Assembly (NCBI GenBank): GCA_026125385.1
Contig: JAHCLG010000021.1
Coordinates: forward strand, 1 to 41,565
DNA length: 41,565 nucleotides
Origin: Legionellales bacterium
GTDB lineage: Bacteria > Pseudomonadota > Gammaproteobacteria > JAHCLG01
Reading direction: 5' to 3'
Positions 1-7,926 of this stretch are shown here, piece after piece (the first letter of the stretch is position 1; every line of letters starts with the position of its first letter). The notes under the pieces are model-generated. The model searched no databases. It had not been told where the DNA came from and saw only the letters and a list, made by a program, of their open reading frames with translations. A program made the position numbers and the translations under genes.

Positions 1-1
1 G

Positions 2-151
2 ATGGTTTCACATGGAGGTGGCTCGAAAAATATATTACATATCGTAGCTAATAAAAATAACCTCTTAACTTTAAATTTGTCTCCAAACAATATTGTAGAT
101 ATATTTATGCAAAATAAAACATCTGCGGCGAGAGAATATGTTGAAAAATTA
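2..151 (+). repeat. TALE-like 33-residue repeats: end of one full repeat plus a degenerate last repeat
   Basis: Bases 2-76 encode repeat positions 9-33, with the diresidue His-Gly at 12/13. Bases 77-151 encode a last, degenerate repeat beginning LSPNNIVDIF and continuing to EYVEKL, in the same 33-residue phase. In the TALE code an HG diresidue usually reads T. The rest of the array lies upstream, outside the window. Confidence 0.65.
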
Positions 152-547
152 TGTGGGGGTGCAGTAACTACACTCGGCAGAAATCAAGCAATGGCTAGTC
201 TTATTGGATCGGTTTTTGGAGCAGATAATTCTGATCTAGATATTGACGATAATTCTGACTTAGATATCGACGAGGATTCCTCTGTTTCAAATCCGCCTCC
301 TCGAAAAAGAAATAAAACAGCAGCTGGTGTTAATCCTGTCAATTTTTCTACCTCACAACCAGTTTTAATGGGATCTAATCGAAATTCATTTTATCATAAT
401 CAACGTGGAGGTAATTCATCAGCAGGTTCTAGCTCTCAAGGCCAGAATAATGATACAAACTCAAATAATACAGGTAATCGACCAACAGATTCTAGTTCTC
501 AAAGCTCGAATAATAATCGTAAAAGTATGAAACGTTTTCGACAATAA
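2..547 (+). CDS. C-terminal part of a TAL-effector-like repeat protein (5' end outside window)
   Basis: The reading frame is open at the left edge, so this is the C-terminal 181 residues or so of a longer protein. Residues 1-25 (MVSHGGGSKN...) match positions 9-33 of a TALE-type repeat: a His-Gly pair at positions 12/13, then Gly-Gly, then a second helix. The next residues, LSPNNIVDIF, match the start of a following repeat (compare FSxxDIVKI in Burkholderia/Mycetohabitans BAT repeats). The 33-residue register is exact. This second repeat is degenerate (MQNKTS replaces the GG loop), as in the capping repeat of such arrays. After it come an acidic stretch (SDLDIDD and SDLDIDE, residues about 77-92), a basic PPPRKRNK patch that resembles a nuclear localisation signal, and a Ser/Asn/Gly-rich tail ending KSMKRFRQ. 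Family knowledge: TALE-like repeats bind DNA, one base per repeat. Nuclear targeting and effector role are inferred. The methionine at base 2 is probably internal. Confidence 0.72.
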   Translation: MVSHGGGSKNILHIVANKNNLLTLNLSPNNIVDIFMQNKTSAAREYVEKLCGGAVTTLGRNQAMASLIGSVFGADNSDLDIDDNSDLDIDEDSSVSNPPPRKRNKTAAGVNPVNFSTSQPVLMGSNRNSFYHNQRGGNSSAGSSSQGQNNDTNSNNTGNRPTDSSSQSSNNNRKSMKRFRQ

Positions 548-556
548 AGATGCCAA

Positions 557-583
557 GGAGTGTATGTTGAAACACATACCTCC
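557..583 (+). terminator. Hairpin just after the TALE-like gene
   Basis: GGAG, a bulged T and GTATGT pair with ACATACCTCC around a 6-base loop, starting 10 bases past the stop codon. There is no T-run after the stem, so a rho-independent terminator is uncertain; it may only protect the 3' end of the mRNA. Confidence 0.4.
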
Positions 584-725
584 ACAGTTTCAGCTCGTTA
601 ACAAAGCCTAAAATTGCTAAAGATTGGGTAGCCATAGAACGTTTTGGAAAATCACACCGAAAGTACTTGGAGCAATTTTTCATACTTAAACAAAGAGATA
701 CCTTCGCATGATACCTTTCAAGACA

Positions 726-751
726 GGAGTTTCGCACTTGTGCGAAACTCC
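726..751. repeat. Short palindrome, copy 1 (GGAGTTTCGCAC type)
   Basis: This is a perfect 12-base stem, GGAGTTTCGCAC / GTGCGAAACTCC, with a 2-base centre. A near-identical palindrome lies at 32453-32482. It sits between the TALE-like gene and the end of coaE and could act as a bidirectional terminator or be a REP-like dispersed element. The rest of 548-784 holds no gene I can recognise. Confidence 0.7.
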
Positions 752-784
752 CGCAAGATTAATTTAGCTGCGATTGCTCTGAAT

Positions 785-1381
785 CTATCGGCTTAAGATT
801 AATAATTGTTGATGCAGCTTTTCGACTTGTTGAATTAAATGATGTATATCTTGGTTGTTATCAATAATACTATCGGCTTCTTGTAAACGATAAATTTTTG
901 CAGGTTGGCTTTGGATAATTTTTTGGATGTGCTCAGGAGTGCATTGATCGCGGAGGCTGGCGCGTTTTATTTGTAAGGTTTCGTCGCTTTCAACAGTGAT
1001 TAAATAATTTAAGGCACGGCGTAATGGTGAATTTGTTAATAAGGGAATTAAAATCAAACAATAAGGACTTTTCACGCTAGTGGTTTTTAATAAGGTGGTT
1101 TCTCCAATTAAGGGATGTAATAAATTTTCTAGCCACACGCGTTTTTCATCATCATTAAAAATAATATCGCGTAATTTGCTACGATTAAGATGTTGATTGG
1201 GTTGAATAATCTCAGGTCCAAAATAATCGGTAATTTTTTTTAAGGCGGGACTATTGGGGGCGACCACTTCACGGGCGATATGATCGGTGTCGATTACCTC
1301 AATGCCACGTTCTGCAAATAAACCGGCGACAGTGGATTTGCCACTGCCAATACCGCCACTTAAGCCCACTAAATATGTCAT
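785..1381 (-). CDS. coaE: Dephospho-CoA kinase CoaE
   Basis: Catalyses the last step of coenzyme A synthesis: ATP-dependent phosphorylation of the 3'-hydroxyl of dephospho-CoA, in the cytosol. The product of 198 residues has the usual family length. The P-loop GGIGSGKST is at residues 8-16, followed by the DTDHIARE substrate-binding motif. I place the start at the ATG at 1381 (MTYLVGLSGG), because the longer frame only adds 21 residues ahead of the P-loop inside pilD. The start codon overlaps the pilD stop codon by one base (TAATG), so translation is probably coupled. coaE is the last gene of the pilB-pilC-pilD-coaE operon, a common order in gammaproteobacteria such as Legionella and Pseudomonas. 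Confidence 0.95.
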   Translation of the reverse strand: MTYLVGLSGGIGSGKSTVAGLFAERGIEVIDTDHIAREVVAPNSPALKKITDYFGPEIIQPNQHLNRSKLRDIIFNDDEKRVWLENLLHPLIGETTLLKTTSVKSPYCLILIPLLTNSPLRRALNYLITVESDETLQIKRASLRDQCTPEHIQKIIQSQPAKIYRLQEADSIIDNNQDIHHLIQQVEKLHQQLLILSR

Positions 1382-2280
1382 TAGAATTGATACAGTTGTA
1401 AATAAAATTGTGTGATCGCTGGTCCCCATAATAATGCAACCCAACCCGCTAGCGCAAGATAGGGACCAAAAGGAATCGGTTGGTGAGCTTTATTAATTCG
1501 TAATGCAATTAAACTAAGACCAATTACTGCGCCAAGGAATGCTGAGCATAAAATAATAAAGGGGAGTAATTGCCAGCCGAGCCATGCACCTAACATCGCC
1601 AGTAATTTAAAATCGCCATGACCCATGCCAATTTTTCCGGTGATTAATTTAAATAGCCAAGTGACCAACCATAACGAAACATAGCCTAAGATTGCACCTA
1701 ATACGGCGCTGGTGATATCGGTAAAAATCCCATAAATATTTAATAATAATCCCAACCACAACATGACTAAGGTAATATTATCGGGCAATAATTGATGTTC
1801 TGCATCAATAAAGACTAAACAAATTAACGTCCACGTAAAAAAAATAGCAAAAATACAGGCCAGCGTAGCGCCGAATTGCCAAGCAACAATTAAAGAAATA
1901 ATCACAGTTAATAACTCAACCAGAGGATAGCGCAAGGCAATAGGCTGTTTACAACACGCCGATTTTCCTCTTAAAAATAAAAAACTCACAATAGGAATAT
2001 TATCAATTAATCGAATAGCTTTGTGGCAATGGGGACAATGCGACGCAGGTACAATTAAATTATACGGTTGAAGAGTATCATTGAGTGGTTCAGTGCGCGG
2101 CTGTTGATTTAATTCGTCGAGAAATTCTTCACATTGTTTTAACCAATCGCGTTTTAACATAAGCGGTAATCGATGAATGACTACATTTAAAAAACTGCCG
2201 ACAAGAAGACTGAATATTCCCACCGTTAGCAAGAAAATGAAGGGATGGCTTTGTAAAATTTCAATGAACTCTAATCCCAT
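1381..2280 (-). CDS. pilD: Prepilin peptidase / N-methyltransferase PilD
   Basis: Inner-membrane aspartic protease that cleaves the leader of type IV prepilins and type II secretion pseudopilins after glycine, then methylates the new N-terminus. The 299-residue product has an N-terminal cytosolic domain (CPHC motif near residue 80) and a run of hydrophobic helices. The two catalytic aspartates are visible in FIDAEHQLLPDN and in GMGHGDFKLL (the GxGD motif). One oddity: the second half of the zinc-binding four-cysteine motif reads GKSACCKQPI, where the family has G-[KR]-C-x-x-C. The third Cys is Ser, and an extra Cys lies directly before the fourth. It lies 23 bases after pilC. Its substrates probably include the two pilins encoded at 5421-6386. 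Confidence 0.95.
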   Translation of the reverse strand: MGLEFIEILQSHPFIFLLTVGIFSLLVGSFLNVVIHRLPLMLKRDWLKQCEEFLDELNQQPRTEPLNDTLQPYNLIVPASHCPHCHKAIRLIDNIPIVSFLFLRGKSACCKQPIALRYPLVELLTVIISLIVAWQFGATLACIFAIFFTWTLICLVFIDAEHQLLPDNITLVMLWLGLLLNIYGIFTDITSAVLGAILGYVSLWLVTWLFKLITGKIGMGHGDFKLLAMLGAWLGWQLLPFIILCSAFLGAVIGLSLIALRINKAHQPIPFGPYLALAGWVALLWGPAITQFYLQLYQF

Positions 2281-2303
2281 GTTTGTAATCCTTTCTGAAG
2301 CAA

Positions 2304-3530
2304 TTAAACCACGCTGCCTAATTGGAAAATAGGCAAATACATGGCAACGACCATGCCGCCAATGATGACTGCTAAAATAACCATAACTAACGGTTCAATC
2401 AAGGTGCTTAAATTATCCACGGCCACATCCACCAATTCTTCATAATATTCGGCAACTTTGGTTAACATGGTTTCTAAAGCACCCGATTCCTCACCAATGG
2501 CGACCATTTGAATCACCATATTGGGAAATAGTTGTGAATCTCGCATGGCTTGTTGCAATTGCGTACCCGAGGTGACTTTATCACGAATTTGAATAATAGC
2601 ATCGCGAAAAATTCGATTTCCGGCAGCACCTGCTACGGCTTCTAAGGCATCGACTAATGGCATGCCGGCTGCAAACGTAGTGGAAAGAGTGCGCGCATAG
2701 CGTGCAATAATTGCTTTATTAAATAAATCACCAAAAATAGGAGCGCGGAGCATATATTTATCGATAGCGTAAGCAAATTTTTCCGAACGTTTCATGGCCG
2801 TCATAAACGCATAAACAGCAGCGCCCACGCCACCAAAAAAGATATACCAATACTCTTGCATCCATTCGGATAATACCACGACGTATTGCGTTAACGCCGG
2901 TAATTCGGCACCAAATCCCGCAAACACTTCTTTAAATTGTGGCACCACAAAAATTAATAACCCTGCACTGACTAATAACGAAATAACTAAAACAATGATC
3001 GGATACATTAACGCTTTTTTGATTTTCTTTTTTAAGCTTTCCGTTTTTTCTTTATAAAGGGCGAGTCGATTTAACATGCTTTCCAGCGCGCCAGATTGTT
3101 CACCCGCATAAACTAAGCTACAAAATAAATTATTAAAATGATCAGGATGTTTTTGAAAGGCTTCTGCAAGCGAACATCCTGCCTCAATATCATTTTTAAT
3201 GCCAATGACTAATTTTTGCATGCTGGGATTTTCATGCCCACGTCCCACGATTTCAAACGATTGAGTGAGCGGAATACCTGCGCCAATCATGGTGGCTAAT
3301 TGACGGGTAAATACCGTTAAATCTCGACTCGTAATTTTTTTTTCAGCGGGTGCAAATAAGCCGGTAGGTTTCTTTTTTACTTTACTCGCCAGGATACCTT
3401 GTTTGCGTAATTCTGCTTTAATTAACGCAATACTGGTGCCATTAATTTCGCCTTTGACTTTCGCGCCATTTTTATTGGTGCCTTCCCAAACGAATTCTAC
3501 TATTTTTACAGCTGGTTTTTTCGCATTCAT
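2304..3530 (-). CDS. pilC: Type IV pilus inner-membrane platform protein PilC
   Basis: Polytopic inner-membrane protein of the GspF/PilC family, the platform on which the PilB motor acts to assemble the pilin fibre. The 408-residue length is typical. Two T2SSF domains are visible. The first begins around residue 70 (LTVFTRQLATMIGAGIPL) and the second around 270 (YARTLSTTFAAGMPL). Each has the GEESGALE/GEQSGALE-type motif and is followed by long hydrophobic helices; the protein ends in a membrane segment (VMVILAVIIGGMVVAMYLPIF). The start at 3530 lies 3 bases after the pilB stop. Its Shine-Dalgarno AAGGA lies inside the end of pilB, so the two are tightly coupled. Confidence 0.96.
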   Translation of the reverse strand: MNAKKPAVKIVEFVWEGTNKNGAKVKGEINGTSIALIKAELRKQGILASKVKKKPTGLFAPAEKKITSRDLTVFTRQLATMIGAGIPLTQSFEIVGRGHENPSMQKLVIGIKNDIEAGCSLAEAFQKHPDHFNNLFCSLVYAGEQSGALESMLNRLALYKEKTESLKKKIKKALMYPIIVLVISLLVSAGLLIFVVPQFKEVFAGFGAELPALTQYVVVLSEWMQEYWYIFFGGVGAAVYAFMTAMKRSEKFAYAIDKYMLRAPIFGDLFNKAIIARYARTLSTTFAAGMPLVDALEAVAGAAGNRIFRDAIIQIRDKVTSGTQLQQAMRDSQLFPNMVIQMVAIGEESGALETMLTKVAEYYEELVDVAVDNLSTLIEPLVMVILAVIIGGMVVAMYLPIFQLGSVV

Positions 3531-3533
3531 ACA

Positions 3534-5252
3534 TTAATCCTTCGTTACTCGGTTGGCTTCTGCTAAAGAAGTAATACCTTGCATCGTTTTAATTAATGCC
3601 GAACGACGTAAGGTTTGCAGGCCTTCTTCAACCGCTTTATCACGAATTTGAATGGAGTTTCCGCCATCCATAATAATTCTGCTGACACCCTCGGTGATTA
3701 ACATCACCTCATAAATTCCTAATCGCCCTGAGTAACCATTGGTGCAGCGATCGCAGCCCACGGGCTTATATAATAATAAATTAGGATCATTGGCTTCTTC
3801 GGGTAAAAAATCTTCGCGCAGTAAAATTTCTGGTGGGGGTAATTCCATGGGTTGTTTGCAATGCTCGCATAATCGGCGTGCTAATCGTTGGGCAATAATT
3901 AAAGAAACTGAGGTGGCAATGTTGTAACCTGGTATTCCCATATTCGCTAAACGGGTGAGTGTTTCAGGTGCGCTATTGGTGTGTAAAGTGGATAACACTA
4001 AATGTCCGGTTTGCGAGGCTTTAATACAAATTTCTGCGGTTTCTAAATCACGGGTTTCCCCCACCATGATGACATCGGGATCTTGGCGTAAAAAGGCGCG
4101 AAGTGCGAGTGCAAAAGTAAATCCGGTTTTGGGATTGACTTGCACTTGGTTAATTCCTTCCAGCGGTAATTCAACGGGATCTTCTGCCGTGGAAATATTA
4201 CGCTCCGTGGTATTTAAAATATTTAACGCCGTATAGAGCGACACGGTTTTACCACTTCCTGTGGGGCCAGTCACTAACACTAATCCTTGTGGGCGATGGA
4301 TGGCATTCATGAACAGTTCGCGTTGAAAATCTTCATAGCCTAACTTATCAATGCCGACTTGTGATTGTGAAGCATCTAAAATCCGCAATACCACTTTCTC
4401 ACCATACGTAACCGGGGTGGTATTCACCCGAAAATCCACGGAACGTCGCCGTGATAATTTCATTTTGATGTGACCATCTTGGGGAATTCTGCGTTCAGAA
4501 ATATCGAGTTTTGCCATCACTTTTAAGCGAGCGGTAATGCGAGATGCTAAATTAATCGGAGGATTGGCAATTTCATATAAAATACCATCAATGCGAAATC
4601 TAACGCGATAATTTTTTTCATAAGGTTCAAAATGAATGTCGGATGCGCCTTTATTAATGGCATCGAGTAATACTTTATTGACAAAACGTACAATGGGCGC
4701 GTCATTGGCATCGGTAGCATTAACTTCTTGTTCGCTTTCATTCTCTTCTTCAATATTTAAATCGTCGAGCGACTCATCGTCGAATCCTGAAAATGAAGTA
4801 TCTTCTTGTTGAGTTAAAATTTCTTCAATTAATTTGGTTAATTTATCTTCTTCAACTAAAACACTATAAGTATTAATTCCAGTATGAAATTTAATTTCAT
4901 CTAAAGCATTTAAATTAGTGGGATCGGATAAAGCGACGTATAAACGATTGCCGCGCTGAAAAAGCGGTAGAGCATGATGCTTGCGAATGAGTTTTTCTTC
5001 GACTAAGGTTTTTGGAATTGCCTCGTGATCAAAATGTTCTATATCAATTAATGGCACGCCAAAATCCGTCGCGGCGGCGTGAGCAATTTGAGTGGCGGCG
5101 AGAATTTTTTTACTGACTAGATAGGTGACAAAAGGGACGTGCGCTTGGCTGGCATCTTTGGCGGCTTCTTTGGCTTGATTTTCATCTAACAGACCATCCA
5201 GCACGAGCCTGCGTGCGAGTCCGCTATAAGAAACTTTGGATGGTGTCGACAT
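3534..5252 (-). CDS. pilB: Type IV pilus assembly ATPase PilB
   Basis: Cytosolic hexameric ATPase that powers pilus extension, of the GspE/PilB family (572 residues, normal length). From the N-terminus: a MshEN/GspE-N domain (about residues 10-150), a linker rich in Asp/Glu (residues about 155-180), then the ATPase. The Walker A motif GPTGSGKT, the Asp box, the Walker B region DPDVIMVGETRD and the His box (TGHLVLSTLHTNSA) are all intact. The zinc-binding four-cysteine motif (CEHC and CDRC) lies before GRLGIYEV. First gene of the operon; a candidate promoter lies about 60 bases upstream. Confidence 0.97.
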   Translation of the reverse strand: MSTPSKVSYSGLARRLVLDGLLDENQAKEAAKDASQAHVPFVTYLVSKKILAATQIAHAAATDFGVPLIDIEHFDHEAIPKTLVEEKLIRKHHALPLFQRGNRLYVALSDPTNLNALDEIKFHTGINTYSVLVEEDKLTKLIEEILTQQEDTSFSGFDDESLDDLNIEEENESEQEVNATDANDAPIVRFVNKVLLDAINKGASDIHFEPYEKNYRVRFRIDGILYEIANPPINLASRITARLKVMAKLDISERRIPQDGHIKMKLSRRRSVDFRVNTTPVTYGEKVVLRILDASQSQVGIDKLGYEDFQRELFMNAIHRPQGLVLVTGPTGSGKTVSLYTALNILNTTERNISTAEDPVELPLEGINQVQVNPKTGFTFALALRAFLRQDPDVIMVGETRDLETAEICIKASQTGHLVLSTLHTNSAPETLTRLANMGIPGYNIATSVSLIIAQRLARRLCEHCKQPMELPPPEILLREDFLPEEANDPNLLLYKPVGCDRCTNGYSGRLGIYEVMLITEGVSRIIMDGGNSIQIRDKAVEEGLQTLRRSALIKTMQGITSLAEANRVTKD

Positions 5253-5313
5253 CTATCCTTCTCGCTTATTAAAATTCCACTACGCCGCTGAAAAAAAGTT
5301 TTCCTCAACTATA

Positions 5314-5341
5314 ACTATAGACAATTCGCGAGCGTTAGCAA
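5314..5341 (-). promoter_or_regulatory. Candidate sigma-70 promoter for pilB-pilC-pilD-coaE
   Basis: On the minus strand, TTGCTA (5341-5336), a 16-base spacer and TATAGT (5319-5314). This would give a leader of about 55 bases before the pilB ATG at 5252. Found by eye; no other good match was seen in 5253-5420. Confidence 0.4.
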
Positions 5342-5420
5342 TTCGTGGTTTGCTGGATTTTTCAGAGTATTAAGCGTATTCCGAGAGGTGATTTTTGCCT
5401 AGAGAGTGCAATGTTATCCG

Positions 5421-5846
5421 TTATTGTTTAATTAAGCCGCGGGTTACTGCACCGCCCGTGGCATCCCAACGAATGCGATTGTTAGAAACGACAGTCGGGG
5501 TAAGAATTAAAGTATCGGTCGCCAGTAGACCATTTTGAGCAACTGGGGTTACTGTAATCACGCCATCAGTCACGGTGAGACTGCTTATGCCGCCTTCAGG
5601 CACAGTAATATTGTTGGGCATGCCATTACTGCCTCCGGTGCAACCGGTGAGTGTCGCCCGATCATGCAAACATTCGGCAACACTGGCTTTCCAGGGTGCT
5701 GAAGCCAGAATAATTTCTGAAAGTCTCGCCCGCATCAAATAATTTTGATAAGCCGGAATCGCAATCGCAGCGAGAATACCAACAATGGCTACGGTAATCA
5801 TGAGTTCGATTAAAGTGAATCCGAGAGAAAATTGTTGATGAATCAT
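5421..5846 (-). CDS. Type IV pilin, PilA/PilE-like (first of two tandem copies)
   Basis: Structural or accessory pilin. The start at 5846 gives 141 residues and has GGAG 8 bases upstream; the frame is open further upstream, but that would put 24 residues before the prepilin leader. The leader MIHQQFSLG is followed by the cleavage site and the conserved [28 protein letters not shown] helix, with Phe at +1 and Glu at +5. Two cysteines ([12 protein letters not shown]) could form a disulfide loop, but they lie mid-protein rather than at the C-terminus. It is closely related to the neighbouring pilin, the result of a tandem duplication. Whether it is the major pilin cannot be told from sequence. 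Confidence 0.9.
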   Translation of the reverse strand: MIHQQFSLGFTLIELMITVAIVGILAAIAIPAYQNYLMRARLSEIILASAPWKASVAECLHDRATLTGCTGGSNGMPNNITVPEGGISSLTVTDGVITVTPVAQNGLLATDTLILTPTVVSNNRIRWDATGGAVTRGLIKQ

Positions 5847-5915
5847 GGCGGTGGCTCCGGTTAATCTGTGCTGCTTACTGCGCCATTCTATAGAATCCAC
5901 TTCTGTTTGCGGCTT

Positions 5916-5944
5916 CAAGCTCCTCCGGTAAGTGGAGGAGCTTG
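5916..5944. terminator. Strong hairpin between the two pilin genes
   Basis: CAAGCTCCTCC (5916-5926) and GGAGGAGCTTG (5934-5944) form a perfect 11-bp stem with a 7-base loop, 25 bases after the upstream pilin stop. No T-run follows on either strand. It may act as an attenuator or mRNA stabiliser, letting the first pilin be made in excess. Confidence 0.5.
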
Positions 5945-5969
5945 CACATTAGAACATCAATGTTAAACC

Positions 5970-6386
5970 TTATTGTTTAACATAACCATTAGTGACTGAT
6001 CCACCCGTTAATCCCCAGTTGACGCGGTTACCGGCAGTTACAACGGGAGTGGCAACTAAGGTATCAGTGGCTAATATGCCATTTTGCGCAACAGGTACTA
6101 CGGTTATCACCCCATCCGCAACGGTTAATGAAGTGATTCCACCTTCAGCTGCGGTAATATTAGCAGGAATACCATTGGTACCACCGCTGCAACCGGTTAA
6201 GGTGCCAAGATCTTGCACGCATTCGGCAACGGCGACTTTATACGGAGCCATTGAGAGCGTAATTTCCGAAAAACGGGCGCGGATCATGTAGTTTTGATAA
6301 GCAGGAATGGCGATAGCGGCGAGAATGCCCACGATGGCCACGGTAATCATGAGTTCGATCAGTGTAAAACCAGATTGCTTCGTCAT
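5970..6386 (-). CDS. Type IV pilin, PilA/PilE-like (second copy, promoter-proximal)
   Basis: The 138-residue prepilin starts MTKQSG, followed by the cleavage site and [28 protein letters not shown], with +1 Phe and +5 Glu. I choose the ATG at 6386 because GGAG lies 9 bases upstream; a TTG two codons earlier is too close to it. Two cysteines ([12 protein letters not shown]) match those in the other pilin, and the two proteins align along their whole length (for example [17 protein letters not shown] against [17 protein letters not shown]). It is preceded by a sigma-54-type promoter, as for pilA in Pseudomonas and related bacteria, which points to this copy being the main pilin (inference). Confidence 0.93.
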   Translation of the reverse strand: MTKQSGFTLIELMITVAIVGILAAIAIPAYQNYMIRARFSEITLSMAPYKVAVAECVQDLGTLTGCSGGTNGIPANITAAEGGITSLTVADGVITVVPVAQNGILATDTLVATPVVTAGNRVNWGLTGGSVTNGYVKQ

Positions 6387-6430
6387 AGTCAATGTCTCCT
6401 ATTGGGTTACCTCGTCTGACGAAGTTAATG

Positions 6431-6448
6431 TTGCAGGATACATGCCAA
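6431..6448 (-). promoter_or_regulatory. Sigma-54 (RpoN) promoter of the pilin genes
   Basis: On the minus strand the sequence reads TTGGCATGTATCCTGCAA. The -24 GG and -12 GC are exactly 10 bases apart, and the flanks match YTGGCACG-N4-TTGCA except for C in place of T at TTGC and T for C in CACG. It lies about 45 bases upstream of the pilin ATG at 6386. Pilin genes of this class are commonly RpoN/PilR-dependent. Confidence 0.7.
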
Positions 6449-6614
6449 TATTGATAGAAGCATAAATGGTTATAATGATTTTTTGCTAACTATTTGTTTA
6501 AAAAAGCAATAGCGGGTGTATTTTATATGCACTAAAAGACACCATAAACTGTGGTAAGTGCAAAAAGTGACGTAAAATGGTTAGCAGTTGACGAAAAAGG
6601 TCAGTTTTTACAAT

Positions 6615-6911
6615 TTACGCATCGCTACGTTGCAAATGATTGACACGCTCTTTGAGTTCTTTTCCTGGTTTGAAATGAACAGCGTATACCGAAGGTGTGC
6701 GCCAGGATTCGCCAGTCACTGGATTGCGGGCATGACGAGGTCCCCATTGCCGCAAGGAAAATATCCCAAAACCGCGAATTTCCACTCGTTGTTTATCGTT
6801 CAAGGAGCTGATAATTTTTTCTAAGATACTGTTAATTAACTGATCACTTTTCTGTTCTGATAATTCTGGGCAACGTTGACTGATGACTTGAACTAATTCT
6901 CGCTTATTCAT
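6615..6911 (-). CDS. ihfB: Integration host factor beta subunit-like protein (IhfB)
   Basis: DNA-bending nucleoid protein of the HU/IHF family, 98 residues from the ATG at 6911 (MNKRELVQVISQ); a GTG 12 bases upstream is also possible. The core motif VEIRGFGIFSLRQWGPRHARNPVTGESW matches IhfB, including RNP, whose proline intercalates into DNA, and the FKPGKELKERV end. It stands alone, between tryptophan dioxygenase and the pilins, on the minus strand. IHF often helps sigma-54 promoters, and one lies about 170 bases downstream of this gene, but a link is only suggestive. The subunit assignment (beta rather than HU) rests on overall similarity. Confidence 0.85.
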   Translation of the reverse strand: MNKRELVQVISQRCPELSEQKSDQLINSILEKIISSLNDKQRVEIRGFGIFSLRQWGPRHARNPVTGESWRTPSVYAVHFKPGKELKERVNHLQRSDA

Positions 6912-6963
6912 AGCTATCCACACTCTCTACAGGCCACTAATATTGTCGGTGTAATATAACGAA

Positions 6964-7926
6964 TTAAGCTTGGTTTGTAAAAATTTTTTGGTGGTAAACG
7001 GTGGGCACAATAAATTGCACAAAAGCATAAAACTCAGCAAAGATAGGACTATTTTCCAACTGCTTAGCAAGATATTCTGCGCCTGTGGTACCGCCAGTGC
7101 CGTGTTGTTGACCCATCATCCGCAGAACTAATTTAAGATGTTCGCAACGCCACGCTTGAAAAAGCGCATCCACTTCCAAGCAATCTTGCAGAATTAAGTA
7201 GGGTAGATGACATGTCGGTTGATGTTGATGACTGGTAATATAAATTCCACTGACAAAGGCATCCCAGGATAATTGTTTGTGTGCTTGTTCATAACAAGTT
7301 TTATCAAATAATAATTGCCAGGGAATATTCGCTGCGCGCGAGTGAGATGAAGTAATTACGGTATCGATGACTTTGGCATAATTATTTAAAAATTCGTCTT
7401 GGGAAAAATGTTGCAACGAAAAATCATTCAGCCATTGTTCAATACCCTCATATAAACTCAAAGAGCATTTAGCCTGATTTAATTGTGCCAGTTGTTGTGC
7501 TGTAAAATTTTGCGGATTAATGGTGATATTTTTACGGCCTAAACTAATTTCGAGTAATTTAAACTGCACGCTTTGCATTCCCGAGGCGGGTGTTAATAAC
7601 TGACGAAAATCGATAAAGTCAATCACATCCATGGTATTAATGACAGAAAACTGTTGTAACAACAGTTTTTGGATAATCATAATTCGTTGTAAACGTTGAT
7701 GGATACTTAAAAGATCCTGCTGATCGATGGCTTGAAAAAAATGAGTTAATAAATAATTAAGTTCATGCAAAATTTGTTTAAACCATAATTCATAGGTTTG
7801 ATGGGTAATCATAAACAGCATCTCATCGTGGATGTTAGCGCCCATTGTGCTGCTCGCTAGTGTTTGCGAATTGAGAATATTATCTAAATTTAGATAATCA
7901 TGATAATTTCTAATTTTTTGTTCCAT
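6964..7926 (-). CDS. kynA: Tryptophan 2,3-dioxygenase
   Basis: Haem enzyme that opens the indole ring of L-tryptophan with O2 to give N-formylkynurenine. The 320-residue product has the family motifs HDEMLFMITHQTYELWFKQILHEL near residues 33-56 and, in the C-terminal part, WRCEHLKLVLRMMGQQHGTGGTTGAEYL, which holds the haem-ligand histidine and the Gly-Thr-rich substrate loop. The start at 7926 has AAGGA about 9 bases upstream and overlaps the end of the SGNH hydrolase gene by 17 bases, so it is co-expressed with the NRPS cluster. No kynureninase or canonical kynurenine formamidase is seen in the window, so a role in supplying a kynurenine-type building block is more likely than plain tryptophan breakdown (inference). 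Confidence 0.93.
   Translation of the reverse strand: MEQKIRNYHDYLNLDNILNSQTLASSTMGANIHDEMLFMITHQTYELWFKQILHELNYLLTHFFQAIDQQDLLSIHQRLQRIMIIQKLLLQQFSVINTMDVIDFIDFRQLLTPASGMQSVQFKLLEISLGRKNITINPQNFTAQQLAQLNQAKCSLSLYEGIEQWLNDFSLQHFSQDEFLNNYAKVIDTVITSSHSRAANIPWQLLFDKTCYEQAHKQLSWDAFVSGIYITSHQHQPTCHLPYLILQDCLEVDALFQAWRCEHLKLVLRMMGQQHGTGGTTGAEYLAKQLENSPIFAEFYAFVQFIVPTVYHQKIFTNQA

Noticed and set aside
492-737. Minus-strand frame of 81 codons overlapping the 3' end of the TALE-like gene
   Set aside because: It overlaps a real gene, has no ribosome-binding site, runs from the short palindrome, and matches no family I know. It might be a decayed gene, but I see no proof.
5916-5944. Classical rho-independent terminator
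   Set aside because: The stem is perfect but no T-run follows on either strand, so I call it only a hairpin with a possible attenuator role.
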